From Pseudomonas segetis (GTDB taxonomy: Bacteria; Pseudomonadota; Gammaproteobacteria; Pseudomonadales; Pseudomonadaceae): a stretch of 64,000 nt of DNA. The translations under genes and the position numbers were made by a program. Shown here piece after piece: positions 42,347-52,715 of the stretch. How positions within the stretch are numbered: the stretch's first letter is position 1; each line of letters opens with the position of its first letter. The stretch is taken from assembly GCF_900188155.1 (NCBI RefSeq), contig NZ_FZOG01000002.1, positions 511,845-575,844 of the forward strand, given 5' to 3'. A model generated the notes under the pieces. The model ran no database searches. It was given only the letters and a program-made list of their open reading frames with translations, and was not told the DNA's origin.

Positions 42347-42691
42347 AGCCTGATCCAGCCGAAAGCTCCGGTGCAGATGCTTTCCCACACAGTTGTTGCG
42401 TGGTTATGGCGCAGCGCCGGTGCTATCATCATGGGCCTGCGTCGTTGTGAGCCTGCCCATACGGTGAACAGGTTCTAAAAACAGTTATCATCGACGCGAG
42501 CAGCCTTAATGTGAAAATGTAGAGAGCGCAGCGAACACTGGCAGGCTGGGCTGACAGCACGTCACCCTGTAGTTTCTGTCGGGTTATATCGACCTTGCGC
42601 CGAACGCAGTCTTTTTCACACAGTCTGTATTGTATGGCCGCCCGTGATCGGCCTTGCGCTCACCGCACATGACCTGAGTAGGAGATTAACC
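42347..42691. other. intergenic region upstream of sodB
   Basis: These 345 bp hold the sodB promoter and leader. No clear Fur box, riboswitch or gene is seen. A TATTGT-like -10 element lies about 60 bp before the start codon, but the pairing -35 is weak. Confidence 0.4.
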
Positions 42692-43273
42692 ATGGCTTTT
42701 GAATTGCCACCGCTGCCGTACGAGAAAAACGCCCTCGAGCCGCACATTTCCGCCGAGACTCTGGATTACCACTACGGTAAGCATCACAACACCTACGTTG
42801 TGAACCTGAACAACATGGTGCCTGGCACCGAGTTTGAAGGCAAAACCCTGGAAGAAATCATCAAGACTTCTTCGGGTGGTGTTTTCAACAACGCTGCTCA
42901 AATCTGGAACCACACCTTTTACTGGAACTGCCTGAGCCCTAACGGCGGCGGCGAACCAACTGGCGCACTGGCCGACGCGATCAACTCCGCATTCGGTTCG
43001 TTCGACAAGTTCAAGGAAGAGTTCAGCAAGACTTCGATCGGTACCTTCGGTTCTGGTTGGGGCTGGCTGGTCAAGAAAGCTGATGGTTCCCTTGCCCTGG
43101 CCAGCACCATTGGCGCTGGCTGCCCGCTGACCAGCGGCGACACTCCACTGCTGACCTGCGACGTCTGGGAGCACGCTTACTACATCGACTACCGCAATGC
43201 GCGTCCGAAGTACGTAGAAGCTTTCTGGAACCTGGTGAACTGGGATTTCGTTGCGAAAAACTTCGCGGCCTGA
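42692..43273 (+). CDS. sodB: iron superoxide dismutase SodB
   Basis: Converts superoxide to H2O2 and O2 in the cytosol. The 193-aa protein has the FeSOD metal ligands: His27 in the YHYGKHH segment, a second His near 74 (WNHTFYW), and the C-terminal [11 protein letters not shown] with Asp and His (about 157-167). The iron-type signature [16 protein letters not shown] residues (Gln70) distinguish it from MnSOD. The ATG at 42692 follows AGGAGA; the frame reaches 42644. A pair of hairpins ends the unit. Confidence 0.95.
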   Translation: MAFELPPLPYEKNALEPHISAETLDYHYGKHHNTYVVNLNNMVPGTEFEGKTLEEIIKTSSGGVFNNAAQIWNHTFYWNCLSPNGGGEPTGALADAINSAFGSFDKFKEEFSKTSIGTFGSGWGWLVKKADGSLALASTIGAGCPLTSGDTPLLTCDVWEHAYYIDYRNARPKYVEAFWNLVNWDFVAKNFAA

Positions 43274-43284
43274 TCCAGCGTCAC

Positions 43285-43331
43285 AACAAGCCTCGTGCTT
43301 GTTTGAAAAACCCGGCAAACGCCGGGTTTTT
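43285..43331 (+). terminator. double hairpin terminator after sodB
   Basis: AACAAGC/GCTTGTT pair at 43285-43303, then AAAAACCCGGC/GCCGGGTTTTT at 43306-43331 with a T-run. The second is a classical intrinsic terminator. Confidence 0.88.
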
Positions 43332-43608
43332 TTTGCACTATTTTGTAGATATCGGTAGCGTACTAAAAATACTATGGCCCAACGCCATCCTGGTCAGAAG
43401 TACTACACTAGAAAGTCTGCTTGATGGATTAAAGCCAGAGCAATTAACACCGATATACCAGTATCGCCCCAACAAGCCTAGCAAGCGTGACATCGATTTC
43501 AGTAGCCGTGAAGCACTCAACCAGCAATGGCTTTTTGACTGCAACCCTGAGTTTGCCAATACTCTTAGCGCCTTACGGCAACCGGCATCACAAGGATCTA
43601 TCTTTTGA
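43332..43608 (+). pseudogene. open frame of uncertain status preceding and overlapping bifA
   Basis: A frame open for about 92 codons from the sodB terminator ends with TGA at 43606-43608, overlapping the bifA TTG start as TTGA. The region looks AT-richer than its neighbours and encodes a protein-like, hydrophilic sequence (YRPNKPSKRDIDFSSREALN in the middle), but there is no ATG/GTG start or ribosome-binding site. It could be a decayed gene or the bifA leader. Confidence 0.3.
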
Positions 43609-45668
43609 AGTTGGAACTGAAAAACAGACTGTCACTGAGATTACTCCGGGTCGTACTGCTGTCGGCATTGATAGTCGGCGTTGTCCTGAGTTGTGCGCAG
43701 ATTGTCTTTGATGCGTATAAGACCAAACAGTCTGTTGCAAACGATGCCCACCGAATCCTGGGAATGTTTCGCGACCCCTCGACCCAGGCGGTGTACAGCC
43801 TCGACCGAGAAATGGGCATGCAGGTTATCGAAGGTCTGTTCCAGCACGAGTCGGTACAAATGGCTTCGATCGGCCACCCGAATGAGCCGATGCTCGCCGA
43901 GCGTGAGCGGCCACCGGCAGAAATTGCAACACGCTGGCTGACCGACCCTATCCTTGGCAAAGCACAGAAATACTCGACCCAATTGGTGGGTAAGGGCCCT
44001 TACAGCGAGTATTACGGCGACCTCAACATCACCCTCGACACTGCGGCCTATGGTGAAAACTTCATCACCAACTCGGTGATTATCTTTATCTCCGGGGTAC
44101 TGCGCGCGCTGGCAATGGGCTTGGTGCTGTATCTGGTTTACCACTGGCTGCTGACCAAGCCGCTGGCAAAAATCATTGAACACCTGAGTGACATCAACCC
44201 GGATCGCCCCAGCGCACACAAGCTGCCGATGATAAAAGGCAACGAGCACAATGAGCTGGGCGTGTGGGTCAATACCGCCAATCAACTGCTCGAATCCATA
44301 GAGCGCAATACCAGCCTTCGTCACGAAGCAGAGAACAGCCTGCAACGCATGGCCCAGTATGATTTCCTTACCGGCCTGCCCAACCGCCAGCAACTGCAGC
44401 ATCAACTTGATCAGATCCTGAATGACGCAGGCCGCCTGCAACGCCGTGTCGCAGTGCTTTGCGTGGGCCTGGATGACTTCAAGGGCGTCAATGAACAGTA
44501 CAGCTACCAGGCGGGCGACCAGTTACTGCTGGCCTTGTCTGACCGCCTGCGTGGCCATGGGGGACGGCTCGGCGTCCTGGCGCGGCTGGGTGGTGATCAG
44601 TTCGCCCTGGTGCAAGCCGACATAGAACAGCCCTACGAAGCTGCCGAGCTGGCGCAGAGCGTTCTCGATGACATAAGCAACCCCTTCACCCTCGATGACC
44701 ATCTGGTACACCTGCGCGCAACCATCGGCATCACATTGTTCCCGGAAGACGGGGACAGCACGGAAAAACTCCTGCAAAAAGCAGAGCAAACCATGACGCT
44801 GGCGAAAAGTCGCTCGCGTAACCGTTATCAGTTCTATATCGCCAGCGTAGACAGTGAAATGCGTCGCCTACGGGAGCTGGAAAAAGACCTGCGCATCGCC
44901 CTCGAGGGCAACCAGCTGCACCTGGTCTATCAGCCGCAAATCAGTTACCAGGCCAAGCATGTGGTTGGGGTCGAAGCCCTGCTGCGCTGGGAACATCCAC
45001 AACTTGGCTGGATTCCACCCGACCAGTTCATCCCGCTGGCGGAACAGAACGGCAGCATCATTGCAATTGGCGAGTGGGTGCTCGATCAAGCCTGCCGGCA
45101 ACTGCGTGACTGGCATGATCAAGGCTTCAACCATTTGCGCATGGCAATCAACCTTTCAACCGTGCAACTGCATCACGCGGAACTGCCGAGAATGGTTAAC
45201 AACCTGCTGCAAATGTATCGCTTGCCTGCGCGCAGCCTTGAACTGGAAGTCACCGAGACCGGCCTGATGGAAGATATCAGCACCGCAGCCCAGCACTTGC
45301 TCAGCCTGCGCCGCGCCGGAGCACTGATCGCGATTGACGACTTCGGTACGGGTTATTCCTCATTGAGCTACCTCAAGAGCCTGCCGCTGGACAAGATCAA
45401 GATCGACAAGAGCTTCGTTCAGGACCTGCTCGAAGATGAAGACGACGCAACCATCGTCCGCGCCATCATCCAACTGGGCAAGAGCCTGGGCATGCAGGTT
45501 ATCGCCGAGGGCGTCGAAACGGCTGCCCAGGAAGCCTACATCATCAGCGAAGGCTGCCACGAAGGTCAGGGCTACTTTTACAGCAAGCCATTGCCGGCCC
45601 GCGAACTGACTCTCTACCTCAAGCAAGCGCGGCGCATACATGCAGCCTCAGACTCGGCCGCCTTGTAA
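43605..45668 (+). CDS. bifA: cyclic-di-GMP phosphodiesterase BifA (TTG start)
   Basis: A 687-aa inner-membrane protein that degrades cyclic-di-GMP, favouring swarming over biofilm growth. There are two N-terminal helices (about 11-30 and 161-184), a degenerate GGDQF loop near residue 329 and an EAL domain with EALLRW near 456 and DDFGTGYSS further on, with the metal/catalytic Glu in ELEVTE. The start is a TTG with AAGGA about nine bases upstream, giving MKLELKN, as I recall for P. aeruginosa BifA. The synteny with sodB is as there. Confidence 0.93.
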   Translation: MKLELKNRLSLRLLRVVLLSALIVGVVLSCAQIVFDAYKTKQSVANDAHRILGMFRDPSTQAVYSLDREMGMQVIEGLFQHESVQMASIGHPNEPMLAERERPPAEIATRWLTDPILGKAQKYSTQLVGKGPYSEYYGDLNITLDTAAYGENFITNSVIIFISGVLRALAMGLVLYLVYHWLLTKPLAKIIEHLSDINPDRPSAHKLPMIKGNEHNELGVWVNTANQLLESIERNTSLRHEAENSLQRMAQYDFLTGLPNRQQLQHQLDQILNDAGRLQRRVAVLCVGLDDFKGVNEQYSYQAGDQLLLALSDRLRGHGGRLGVLARLGGDQFALVQADIEQPYEAAELAQSVLDDISNPFTLDDHLVHLRATIGITLFPEDGDSTEKLLQKAEQTMTLAKSRSRNRYQFYIASVDSEMRRLRELEKDLRIALEGNQLHLVYQPQISYQAKHVVGVEALLRWEHPQLGWIPPDQFIPLAEQNGSIIAIGEWVLDQACRQLRDWHDQGFNHLRMAINLSTVQLHHAELPRMVNNLLQMYRLPARSLELEVTETGLMEDISTAAQHLLSLRRAGALIAIDDFGTGYSSLSYLKSLPLDKIKIDKSFVQDLLEDEDDATIVRAIIQLGKSLGMQVIAEGVETAAQEAYIISEGCHEGQGYFYSKPLPARELTLYLKQARRIHAASDSAAL

Positions 45669-45693
45669 CCGCCTGCGAATCTACAGCTTGGGC

Positions 45694-46581
45694 TCAGTGC
45701 TGAAGCCCAAGCTGCCATGCAAGACTCAGCGCCCCCACCAGGCACAGGGCCGCGCCGCCCGCAGCCTGCCAGTAGTACCCTCGCGCCAGCTCATCCTCAC
45801 CCGTGGTTGAAAGCACAAAGGGTTGCGCCTCCCGCGGTTTGGCCATGTGATGCTGAACCGGCCTGAGGCTCTCAAGCCTATGACGATCCTCGGCCTCCAA
45901 CTGCGCAGCCAAGCGCACACGACTCCACTCCTGCTCATCAAGCTGGCCATTGTTATCGCTATCGAAACGCTGTAACAGGCCAGAAAAGTCGGACTTCCAT
46001 TCACGAATCACGGCACCTTGCTGCGCGGCCAGATCCAAGCCCTGGCGGCCGCCGCCGGAACTGCGAAAATCACCAATCGCATACAGCGGCTGGCCGACCT
46101 GCAAGCGTTCTTCGGTGTAGCGATAGTGTTTACCAATACTGAGAAAACCAAGCATGCCGTTCTTTCTCGGCAGTCGCGGATGGCGCTGATTGCCGCTCCA
46201 AACCTCCCGAGTGGTGGTACGCACCTGTGCGCCCTTGGGATTAATCAAACATTCCCCAGTACCATCGCTCAGCGCCAGCAAAGCATCACTGACGCCTGAC
46301 TCCAGCGAACGCCAGCTGCGTTTGTTGTCTTCTTGCACATGCTCTTCGATCCGAAAGCGCCACCACACACATGGTTTGCCGGTTAGCGGCCCGACCATGG
46401 CATCGTCGGGCCGGGCCGTGATAACGCCATAGAACTCAACATAACCTTGCGCGGCAGAGCGGATCTTGGAGGTTGGCGTATCCAGTAAGTGCCGGGCTTG
46501 TGAAATGCAGCGCAGGCACCACCACATCCCTACCACTGCCGCACCGGCACTCAGCAGCAAACTCAGCCAATACGCTTGCAT
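45694..46581 (-). CDS. GIDE-domain membrane protein with an EF-hand loop
   Basis: A 295-aa protein with a hydrophobic N-terminal helix (6-22) and a C-terminal helix (about 272-290) flanking a GIDE/Mulan-type E3-like domain (conserved PCVWWRFRIEE at about 70-80, and later YTEERLQVGQPLYAIGDF). A canonical 12-residue EF-hand loop (DSDNNGQLDEQE, 207-218) with all calcium positions follows. GIDE domains are found in mitochondrial ubiquitin ligases and in bacteria, usually next to LemA, as here. The bacterial function is unknown. Confidence 0.85.
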   Translation of the reverse strand: MQAYWLSLLLSAGAAVVGMWWCLRCISQARHLLDTPTSKIRSAAQGYVEFYGVITARPDDAMVGPLTGKPCVWWRFRIEEHVQEDNKRSWRSLESGVSDALLALSDGTGECLINPKGAQVRTTTREVWSGNQRHPRLPRKNGMLGFLSIGKHYRYTEERLQVGQPLYAIGDFRSSGGGRQGLDLAAQQGAVIREWKSDFSGLLQRFDSDNNGQLDEQEWSRVRLAAQLEAEDRHRLESLRPVQHHMAKPREAQPFVLSTTGEDELARGYYWQAAGGAALCLVGALSLAWQLGLQH

Positions 46582-46590
46582 GACCAGAAC

Positions 46591-47163
46591 TCAGTTGAAC
46601 AACGATTTGATATCCACATCGGCTTTTTCAGCCTCACTGAACTGCAACAGCTCACCGGACTTGAAGCCCATTGCCCGGGCCACCAGCACATCCGGAAATT
46701 GCTCGATGCGTACATTGTTCAGGTTGACCGCCTCGTTATACAGCTCACGGCGATCCGCAATACCGCTCTCCAGACCACTAATGCGTTGTTGCAGGTGCTG
46801 GAAGCTCTCATTGGCTTTGAGTTCGGGGTAGTTCTCGGCCAAGGCAAACAACTGCCCCAGGCCTGAACGCAGACCGGTTTCGGCCTTGCCCAGGGCGCTG
46901 ACATCGCCCCGCTCGCGCGCGCTGGAGACCGCCTGGCGGGCAGCGACGACTCGCTCGAGCGTGGTGCGCTCGTGCTGCATGTATTGCTTGCAGGTATCGA
47001 CCAGCTTGGGCAGTTCCTCATGACGCTGCTTGAGCATCACGTCGATATTGGCCCAGGCTTTACTGATGCTGTGTTTCAGGCGCACCAAGGCGTTGTACAA
47101 GATCACTGCGTAACCCGCGAGCAGCACTAGGATAACAATCAACACAACACTGGTGATGCTCAT
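46591..47163 (-). CDS. LemA family membrane protein
   Basis: A 190-aa protein with an N-terminal membrane helix (about residues 3-23) and a helical cytosolic or periplasmic domain (VRLKHSISKAWANIDVMLKQRHEELPKLVDTCKQYM), the LemA signature, with YNEAVNLNN near the end. LemA proteins often pair with GIDE or metalloprotease membrane proteins; the function is unknown. The start at 47163 follows GGAGA; the frame reaches 47205. It is 9 bp upstream of the GIDE gene. Confidence 0.9.
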   Translation of the reverse strand: MSITSVVLIVILVLLAGYAVILYNALVRLKHSISKAWANIDVMLKQRHEELPKLVDTCKQYMQHERTTLERVVAARQAVSSARERGDVSALGKAETGLRSGLGQLFALAENYPELKANESFQHLQQRISGLESGIADRRELYNEAVNLNNVRIEQFPDVLVARAMGFKSGELLQFSEAEKADVDIKSLFN

Positions 47164-47285
47164 AAAGGATTCTCCGGAACACCGCAAAGGCGCGAGTAAT
47201 GGCATTCTAGCGGCATCGAGTTACCAACACAGTGACTCAGTGCATGGGTTTTTTATAAGAATTAATCGCAACGCTCTTTACACGG

Positions 47286-47304
47286 AATGCAAATCTTTCG
47301 CATT
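47286..47304 (+). promoter_or_regulatory. candidate Fur box before the imelysin gene
   Basis: AATGCAAATCTTTCGCATT is a 19-bp imperfect dyad (7 of 9 half-site positions symmetric) 61 bp upstream of the imelysin ATG. It resembles Fur sites of the GCAAAT-type, and the operon is of an iron-regulated class. Confidence 0.5.
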
Positions 47305-47365
47305 ATGTTATGAATTTAGAAGTGCCAACACTCATTATTTCTAACCAACTGCAAAGGATTTTGTC

Positions 47366-48721
<1,356 letters not shown>

Positions 48722-48738
48722 GCGAAAGGCTTGTCGAC

Positions 48739-48772
48739 AAAACCGGTGCGTTAACAGCGTACCGGTTTTTTT
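48739..48772 (+). terminator. terminator after the first imelysin gene
   Basis: AAAACCGGT pairs with ACCGGTTTT (loop 13 nt), followed by a T-run. It may attenuate rather than fully stop reading into the downstream genes. Confidence 0.7.
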
Positions 48773-48853
48773 ATGCCTGTACAGCAGCGCTTGTAACCGA
48801 ATGGCCACCTTCCACCCTGCGACCGAGTGGCGCAGGCGCGGCTAAATCTTGCT

Positions 48854-48872
48854 GATAACGCAAATCGCTCTT
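48854..48872 (+). promoter_or_regulatory. second candidate Fur box
   Basis: GATAACGCAAATCGCTCTT matches 12 of 19 positions of the GATAATGATAATCATTATC consensus, 57 bp before the di-haem gene. Its half-sites are weak, so this is a suggestion only. Confidence 0.4.
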
Positions 48873-48928
48873 ATTTAAACCTCGTTGTACTGGTACTATT
48901 GCGCGCAGTTTTTCTTGGATTGATGCTG

Positions 48929-50356
48929 ATGCCCGCGCTGCTACAACGCCCTCTCCTGCTGGCCGGCCTGGTTTTAGCCTTGGCCTTGAGCGGCTGTGAA
49001 AAGCCTGTGCAGTTCACCCAGGCCGAGCCTGGTGAAGCGCTCTCCGGTGGCAGCACCAGCGTGTCCAAGGCAGATCACAATGCCTTTTCCCAACCCTCGG
49101 CAAACCTGTCGCCGCTGCGGCGTCTGGATTTCAGTGTTGGCAACAGCTTCTTCCGAAATCCATGGGTCATTGCACCGGCCACCACAATTGCTCGTGACGG
49201 ACTTGGCCCGCTGTTCAATACCAACGCCTGCCAAAACTGTCACATCAAGGACGGTCGCGGACATCCGCCCGAGCCGAATGCCGTTACCGCCACTTCAATG
49301 CTGGTGCGGTTGTCGATCCCGGCAACCACGGCTGAACAAGCGAAAATCATTGAAAAACTCGGCGTAGTTCCCGAACCGACCTACAGTGGCCAGCTGCAGG
49401 ATATGGCCAACCCCGGCGTTGCTCCCGAAGGCAAGGTACGCATGGGCTATACCTTGAGCAGTGTCGAGCTAGCAGATGGCAGCAAGATTGAGCTGCGCAA
49501 ACCGACATTGGCAATCACCCAGCTCGGCTACGGCCCGATGCATCCAGACACCATGTTCTCGGCACGCATCGCACCGCCGATGATTGGCCTGGGATTGCTC
49601 GAGGCCATTGCCGAGCCTGACATACTTGCCAACGCCGACCCGGACGACAGCAATGGTGACGGTATATCAGGCAGGCCCAATCAGGTTTGGGACGATGTGC
49701 GCGGCAAGACCGTACTCGGGCGTTTTGGCTGGAAAGCGGGACAACCCAACCTCAATCAACAAAACGCCCATGCCTTTGCCGGCGACATGGGCCTCACCAC
49801 CAGCCTGTTGCAACACGACGATTGCACGGCGGCACAGGTCGATTGCCTGGCCGCACCCAATGGTGGCGAACCCGAAGTCAGCGACAAGTTGCTTGGCAGC
49901 ATCCTGTTCTACAGCCGTAACCTGGCAGTGCCGGTTCGCCGTGACGTCGACAGCCCGCAAGTGCTCAAGGGCAAGAACCTGTTTTACCAGGCGCAGTGCA
50001 ATGCCTGTCATGTGGAGAAGTTCACCACCGCTGCCGATGCAGCCGAACCTGAGCTGGCGAACCAGGCGGTCCGCCCTTTCACCGACCTGCTGCTACATGA
50101 CATGGGCCCAGGTTTGTCTGACAATCGACCTGAGTTTGCCGCCACGGCACAAGAATGGCGTACTCCGCCGCTGTGGGGCATCGGCCTGACCCAAGCGGTC
50201 AATGGCCACACCCAGTTTTTGCACGACGGTCGCGCACGCAACCTGCTTGAAGCTATTGCCTGGCACGGAGGCGAGGCCGAAGCGGCCAAACAACGCGTTT
50301 TTGCCTTTAACGCCGAGGAGCGCAAGGCGCTGCTGGCCTTTCTGAATTCGCTATAG
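48929..50356 (+). CDS. di-haem oxidoreductase family (DUF1111) lipoprotein
   Basis: A c-type cytochrome of 475 aa. After a lipoprotein signal (LALSGC, Cys23) are two CxxCH haem-binding sites: CQNCH at 101-105 and CNACH at about 357-361. It probably moves electrons in the periplasm, possibly oxidising iron or thiols. The start could be ATG 48923 or 48929; the latter has better ribosome-binding spacing. It lies between two imelysin genes, a recurring arrangement in iron-responsive operons. Confidence 0.87.
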   Translation: MPALLQRPLLLAGLVLALALSGCEKPVQFTQAEPGEALSGGSTSVSKADHNAFSQPSANLSPLRRLDFSVGNSFFRNPWVIAPATTIARDGLGPLFNTNACQNCHIKDGRGHPPEPNAVTATSMLVRLSIPATTAEQAKIIEKLGVVPEPTYSGQLQDMANPGVAPEGKVRMGYTLSSVELADGSKIELRKPTLAITQLGYGPMHPDTMFSARIAPPMIGLGLLEAIAEPDILANADPDDSNGDGISGRPNQVWDDVRGKTVLGRFGWKAGQPNLNQQNAHAFAGDMGLTTSLLQHDDCTAAQVDCLAAPNGGEPEVSDKLLGSILFYSRNLAVPVRRDVDSPQVLKGKNLFYQAQCNACHVEKFTTAADAAEPELANQAVRPFTDLLLHDMGPGLSDNRPEFAATAQEWRTPPLWGIGLTQAVNGHTQFLHDGRARNLLEAIAWHGGEAEAAKQRVFAFNAEERKALLAFLNSL

Positions 50357-50365
50357 GAGCTGCAC

Positions 50366-51427
50366 ATGAATCGCTCACCTTTAACCCTCGCACTGTTGAG
50401 CGTTTTACTCGGCGCTTGCACGCCTGCTGATCCACAACAGAAAGTCACCTCTGCCCTAGCCGATGGCGTGATCCTGCCCGCCTACAGCTCCTGGGCGGAA
50501 GCCGACCAAAAGCTGGCTGCAAGTGGCCAGGCGTTTTGTGCAGGCCAGCAAGACCTGCCGCAAGCACGTGAAGCGTTTCGGGCCGCGCAAAGCGCCTGGG
50601 CGGGCCTGCAAACCGTTCTGGTCGGACCGATCACTGAAGGCAACCGAGCCTGGCAGGTACAGTTCTGGCCAGACAAAAAGAACCTTGTCGCCCGGCAAGT
50701 ACAAGGTCTGCTGAAGAAATATCCACAACTCAGCGCTGCCGACCTGGAGAAATCCAGCGTTGTCGTTCAGGGCCTGACCGCCTATGAGTACATCCTCTAC
50801 GACGAATCAATCGACCTGACCGATGCGCAACAGAAAAACAGCTATTGCCCCTTGATTACGGCAATCGGCAAGCACCAGCAAAAACTCTCGGCCGAGATAC
50901 TGGCTGACTGGCAGGCTAAAGATGGCGTTGCCAGCCAGTTCAAGGAGTTCCCTAACCCACGCTACGCTGAAGCACCTGAGGCCTTGGCCGACGTGCTGCG
51001 CAGCCAGGTGACAGCCATTGATGTACTGAAGAAGAAACTCGGTACACCACTGGGTCGCCAAAGCAAAGGCCAGCCGCAACCCTACCAGGCAGAAGCCTGG
51101 CGCAGTAACGCAAGCCTGGCCAACATCGCCGCGACCCTGGCCAGCGCCGAACGCCTGTGGCACGGCGCCAATCAGGATGGCATGCAAAGCTTACTCGGCA
51201 GCGATCAAGACGCACTGAAAAAACGCATCGACGCCGCTTATCTCGACACTCGTCAACGTCTGGCAGCACTGCAACGCCCACTGTCCGAATTACTCAAGGA
51301 AGAAGACGGCCGCGCCGTTCTCAATGAATTCTACGACAGTCTCAATGTGCTGCACCGTTTGCACGAAGGTGAGCTGGCAAGAACCCTGGGCATCCAACTC
51401 GGTTTTAATGCCAATGACGGAGACTGA
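50366..51427 (+). CDS. imelysin family lipoprotein lacking the GxHxxE motif
   Basis: A 353-aa lipoprotein (lipobox LLGAC). The imelysin fold is recognised by helical segments and order in the operon. In place of GxHxxE it has LTAYEYI, so the His is replaced by Tyr and a metal site may not form; some imelysins with this change act as ligand-binding partners. The ATG follows TAGGAG and its stop abuts the DUF1513 ATG. Confidence 0.85.
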   Translation: MNRSPLTLALLSVLLGACTPADPQQKVTSALADGVILPAYSSWAEADQKLAASGQAFCAGQQDLPQAREAFRAAQSAWAGLQTVLVGPITEGNRAWQVQFWPDKKNLVARQVQGLLKKYPQLSAADLEKSSVVVQGLTAYEYILYDESIDLTDAQQKNSYCPLITAIGKHQQKLSAEILADWQAKDGVASQFKEFPNPRYAEAPEALADVLRSQVTAIDVLKKKLGTPLGRQSKGQPQPYQAEAWRSNASLANIAATLASAERLWHGANQDGMQSLLGSDQDALKKRIDAAYLDTRQRLAALQRPLSELLKEEDGRAVLNEFYDSLNVLHRLHEGELARTLGIQLGFNANDGD

Positions 51428-52522
51428 ATGAAACGCAGAGCATTCCTCGGCCTAGCCGGCACCGCACTTGCAGCTAGCGCCTTCGGCGGCTGGACACTGG
51501 TCAACAACCATTCGCAACCCTTGCTGGTCTCGGCCCGTGACGGCAGCGATGGCCAGCACTACGCAGTCGGTTACCATCTCGATGGCAGCCAGGCATTCGC
51601 GACTCAGGTCAAAGAGCGCTGCCACGACGTCGTGCCGCACCCGAGCTTGCCAATGGCCCTGTTCGTTGGCCGTCGCCCAAGCACCGAGAGCTACCTGATC
51701 GACACCCGCGACGGCAAGCTGCTGCAAACCCTGACTTCGCCTGCCGACCGTCACTTCTATGGTCATGGCGCATTCCACAAGGATGGCGACTGGCTTTATG
51801 CGACGGAAAACGACACATCCGAACCCGGTCGTGGCGTCATCAGCGTGTATCGTGTGCAAGGCTCAAGGCTTGAGCGCGACCACGAACTGTCGACCCATGG
51901 TGTAGGGCCACACCAATTGCTGTGGCTGCCTGACGGAGAGACGCTGGTTGTCGCCAACGGTGGTATTCGGACCGAGGCCGAAAGCCGTGTCGACATGAAC
52001 CTCGACGCCATGGAACCGAGCCTGGTCCTGCTCAGGCGCGACGGCAGTCTGATCAGCAAGGAACAGCTCCCCGAACGCATGAACAGCGTTCGCCACCTGG
52101 CAATTGCCAGCGACGGCACCATTGTCAGCGGCCAGCAGTACATGGGCGATATGGCGGATAAAGTACCCTTGCTGGCGATCAAACGCCCAGGGCAGCCATT
52201 CGAACATTTTCCCCTGGCCGAAGAACAACGCCAGGCCATGCGCCAGTACACCGCAAGCGTTGCAATCAACAGCGAGCTACGCCTGCTGGCCATGACCGCG
52301 CCACGCGGCAACCGGGTATTTATCTGGGACCTTGATAGCGGCGCGGTAAGACTCGACGCCCCGCTGCCCGATTGCGCAGGCGTTGGTGCTGTCGAGCAGG
52401 GCTTTGTGGTCAGCTCCGGTCAGGGCCGCTGCCGACTGTACGATTGCCGGGAAGAAAAAATAGCCATGCAGCCCCTGCAATTGCCCGCTGGCTTATGGGA
52501 CAACCACCTGCGTATCGCCTGA
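51428..52522 (+). CDS. DUF1513 domain protein (Tat-type signal)
   Basis: A 364-aa beta-propeller-like protein. The first residues KRRAFLG indicate a Tat signal peptide, so it probably folds in the cytosol before export. DUF1513 occurs with imelysin and DUF1111 genes, where a role in iron acquisition or storage has been suggested. It starts one base after the imelysin stop with GGAG in between. It closes the four-gene group. Confidence 0.85.
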   Translation: MKRRAFLGLAGTALAASAFGGWTLVNNHSQPLLVSARDGSDGQHYAVGYHLDGSQAFATQVKERCHDVVPHPSLPMALFVGRRPSTESYLIDTRDGKLLQTLTSPADRHFYGHGAFHKDGDWLYATENDTSEPGRGVISVYRVQGSRLERDHELSTHGVGPHQLLWLPDGETLVVANGGIRTEAESRVDMNLDAMEPSLVLLRRDGSLISKEQLPERMNSVRHLAIASDGTIVSGQQYMGDMADKVPLLAIKRPGQPFEHFPLAEEQRQAMRQYTASVAINSELRLLAMTAPRGNRVFIWDLDSGAVRLDAPLPDCAGVGAVEQGFVVSSGQGRCRLYDCREEKIAMQPLQLPAGLWDNHLRIA

Positions 52523-52715
52523 ACCTCGCAGCCAGGTATGGCCGTCATCACGACGGTCGTACCGCGGGACAAACACCTCAATGGCTGCGGGTATGAGCCC
52601 GATCACAGCTAGAAATCATTTGTTAATTGCAGTCTTTGACTTGCCCACGCAAGGGCACTAATGTTCGTCTTTGGCCAAAATTTAGGCCTTCCTTTATCTG
52701 CCAAGGATATGCAAC

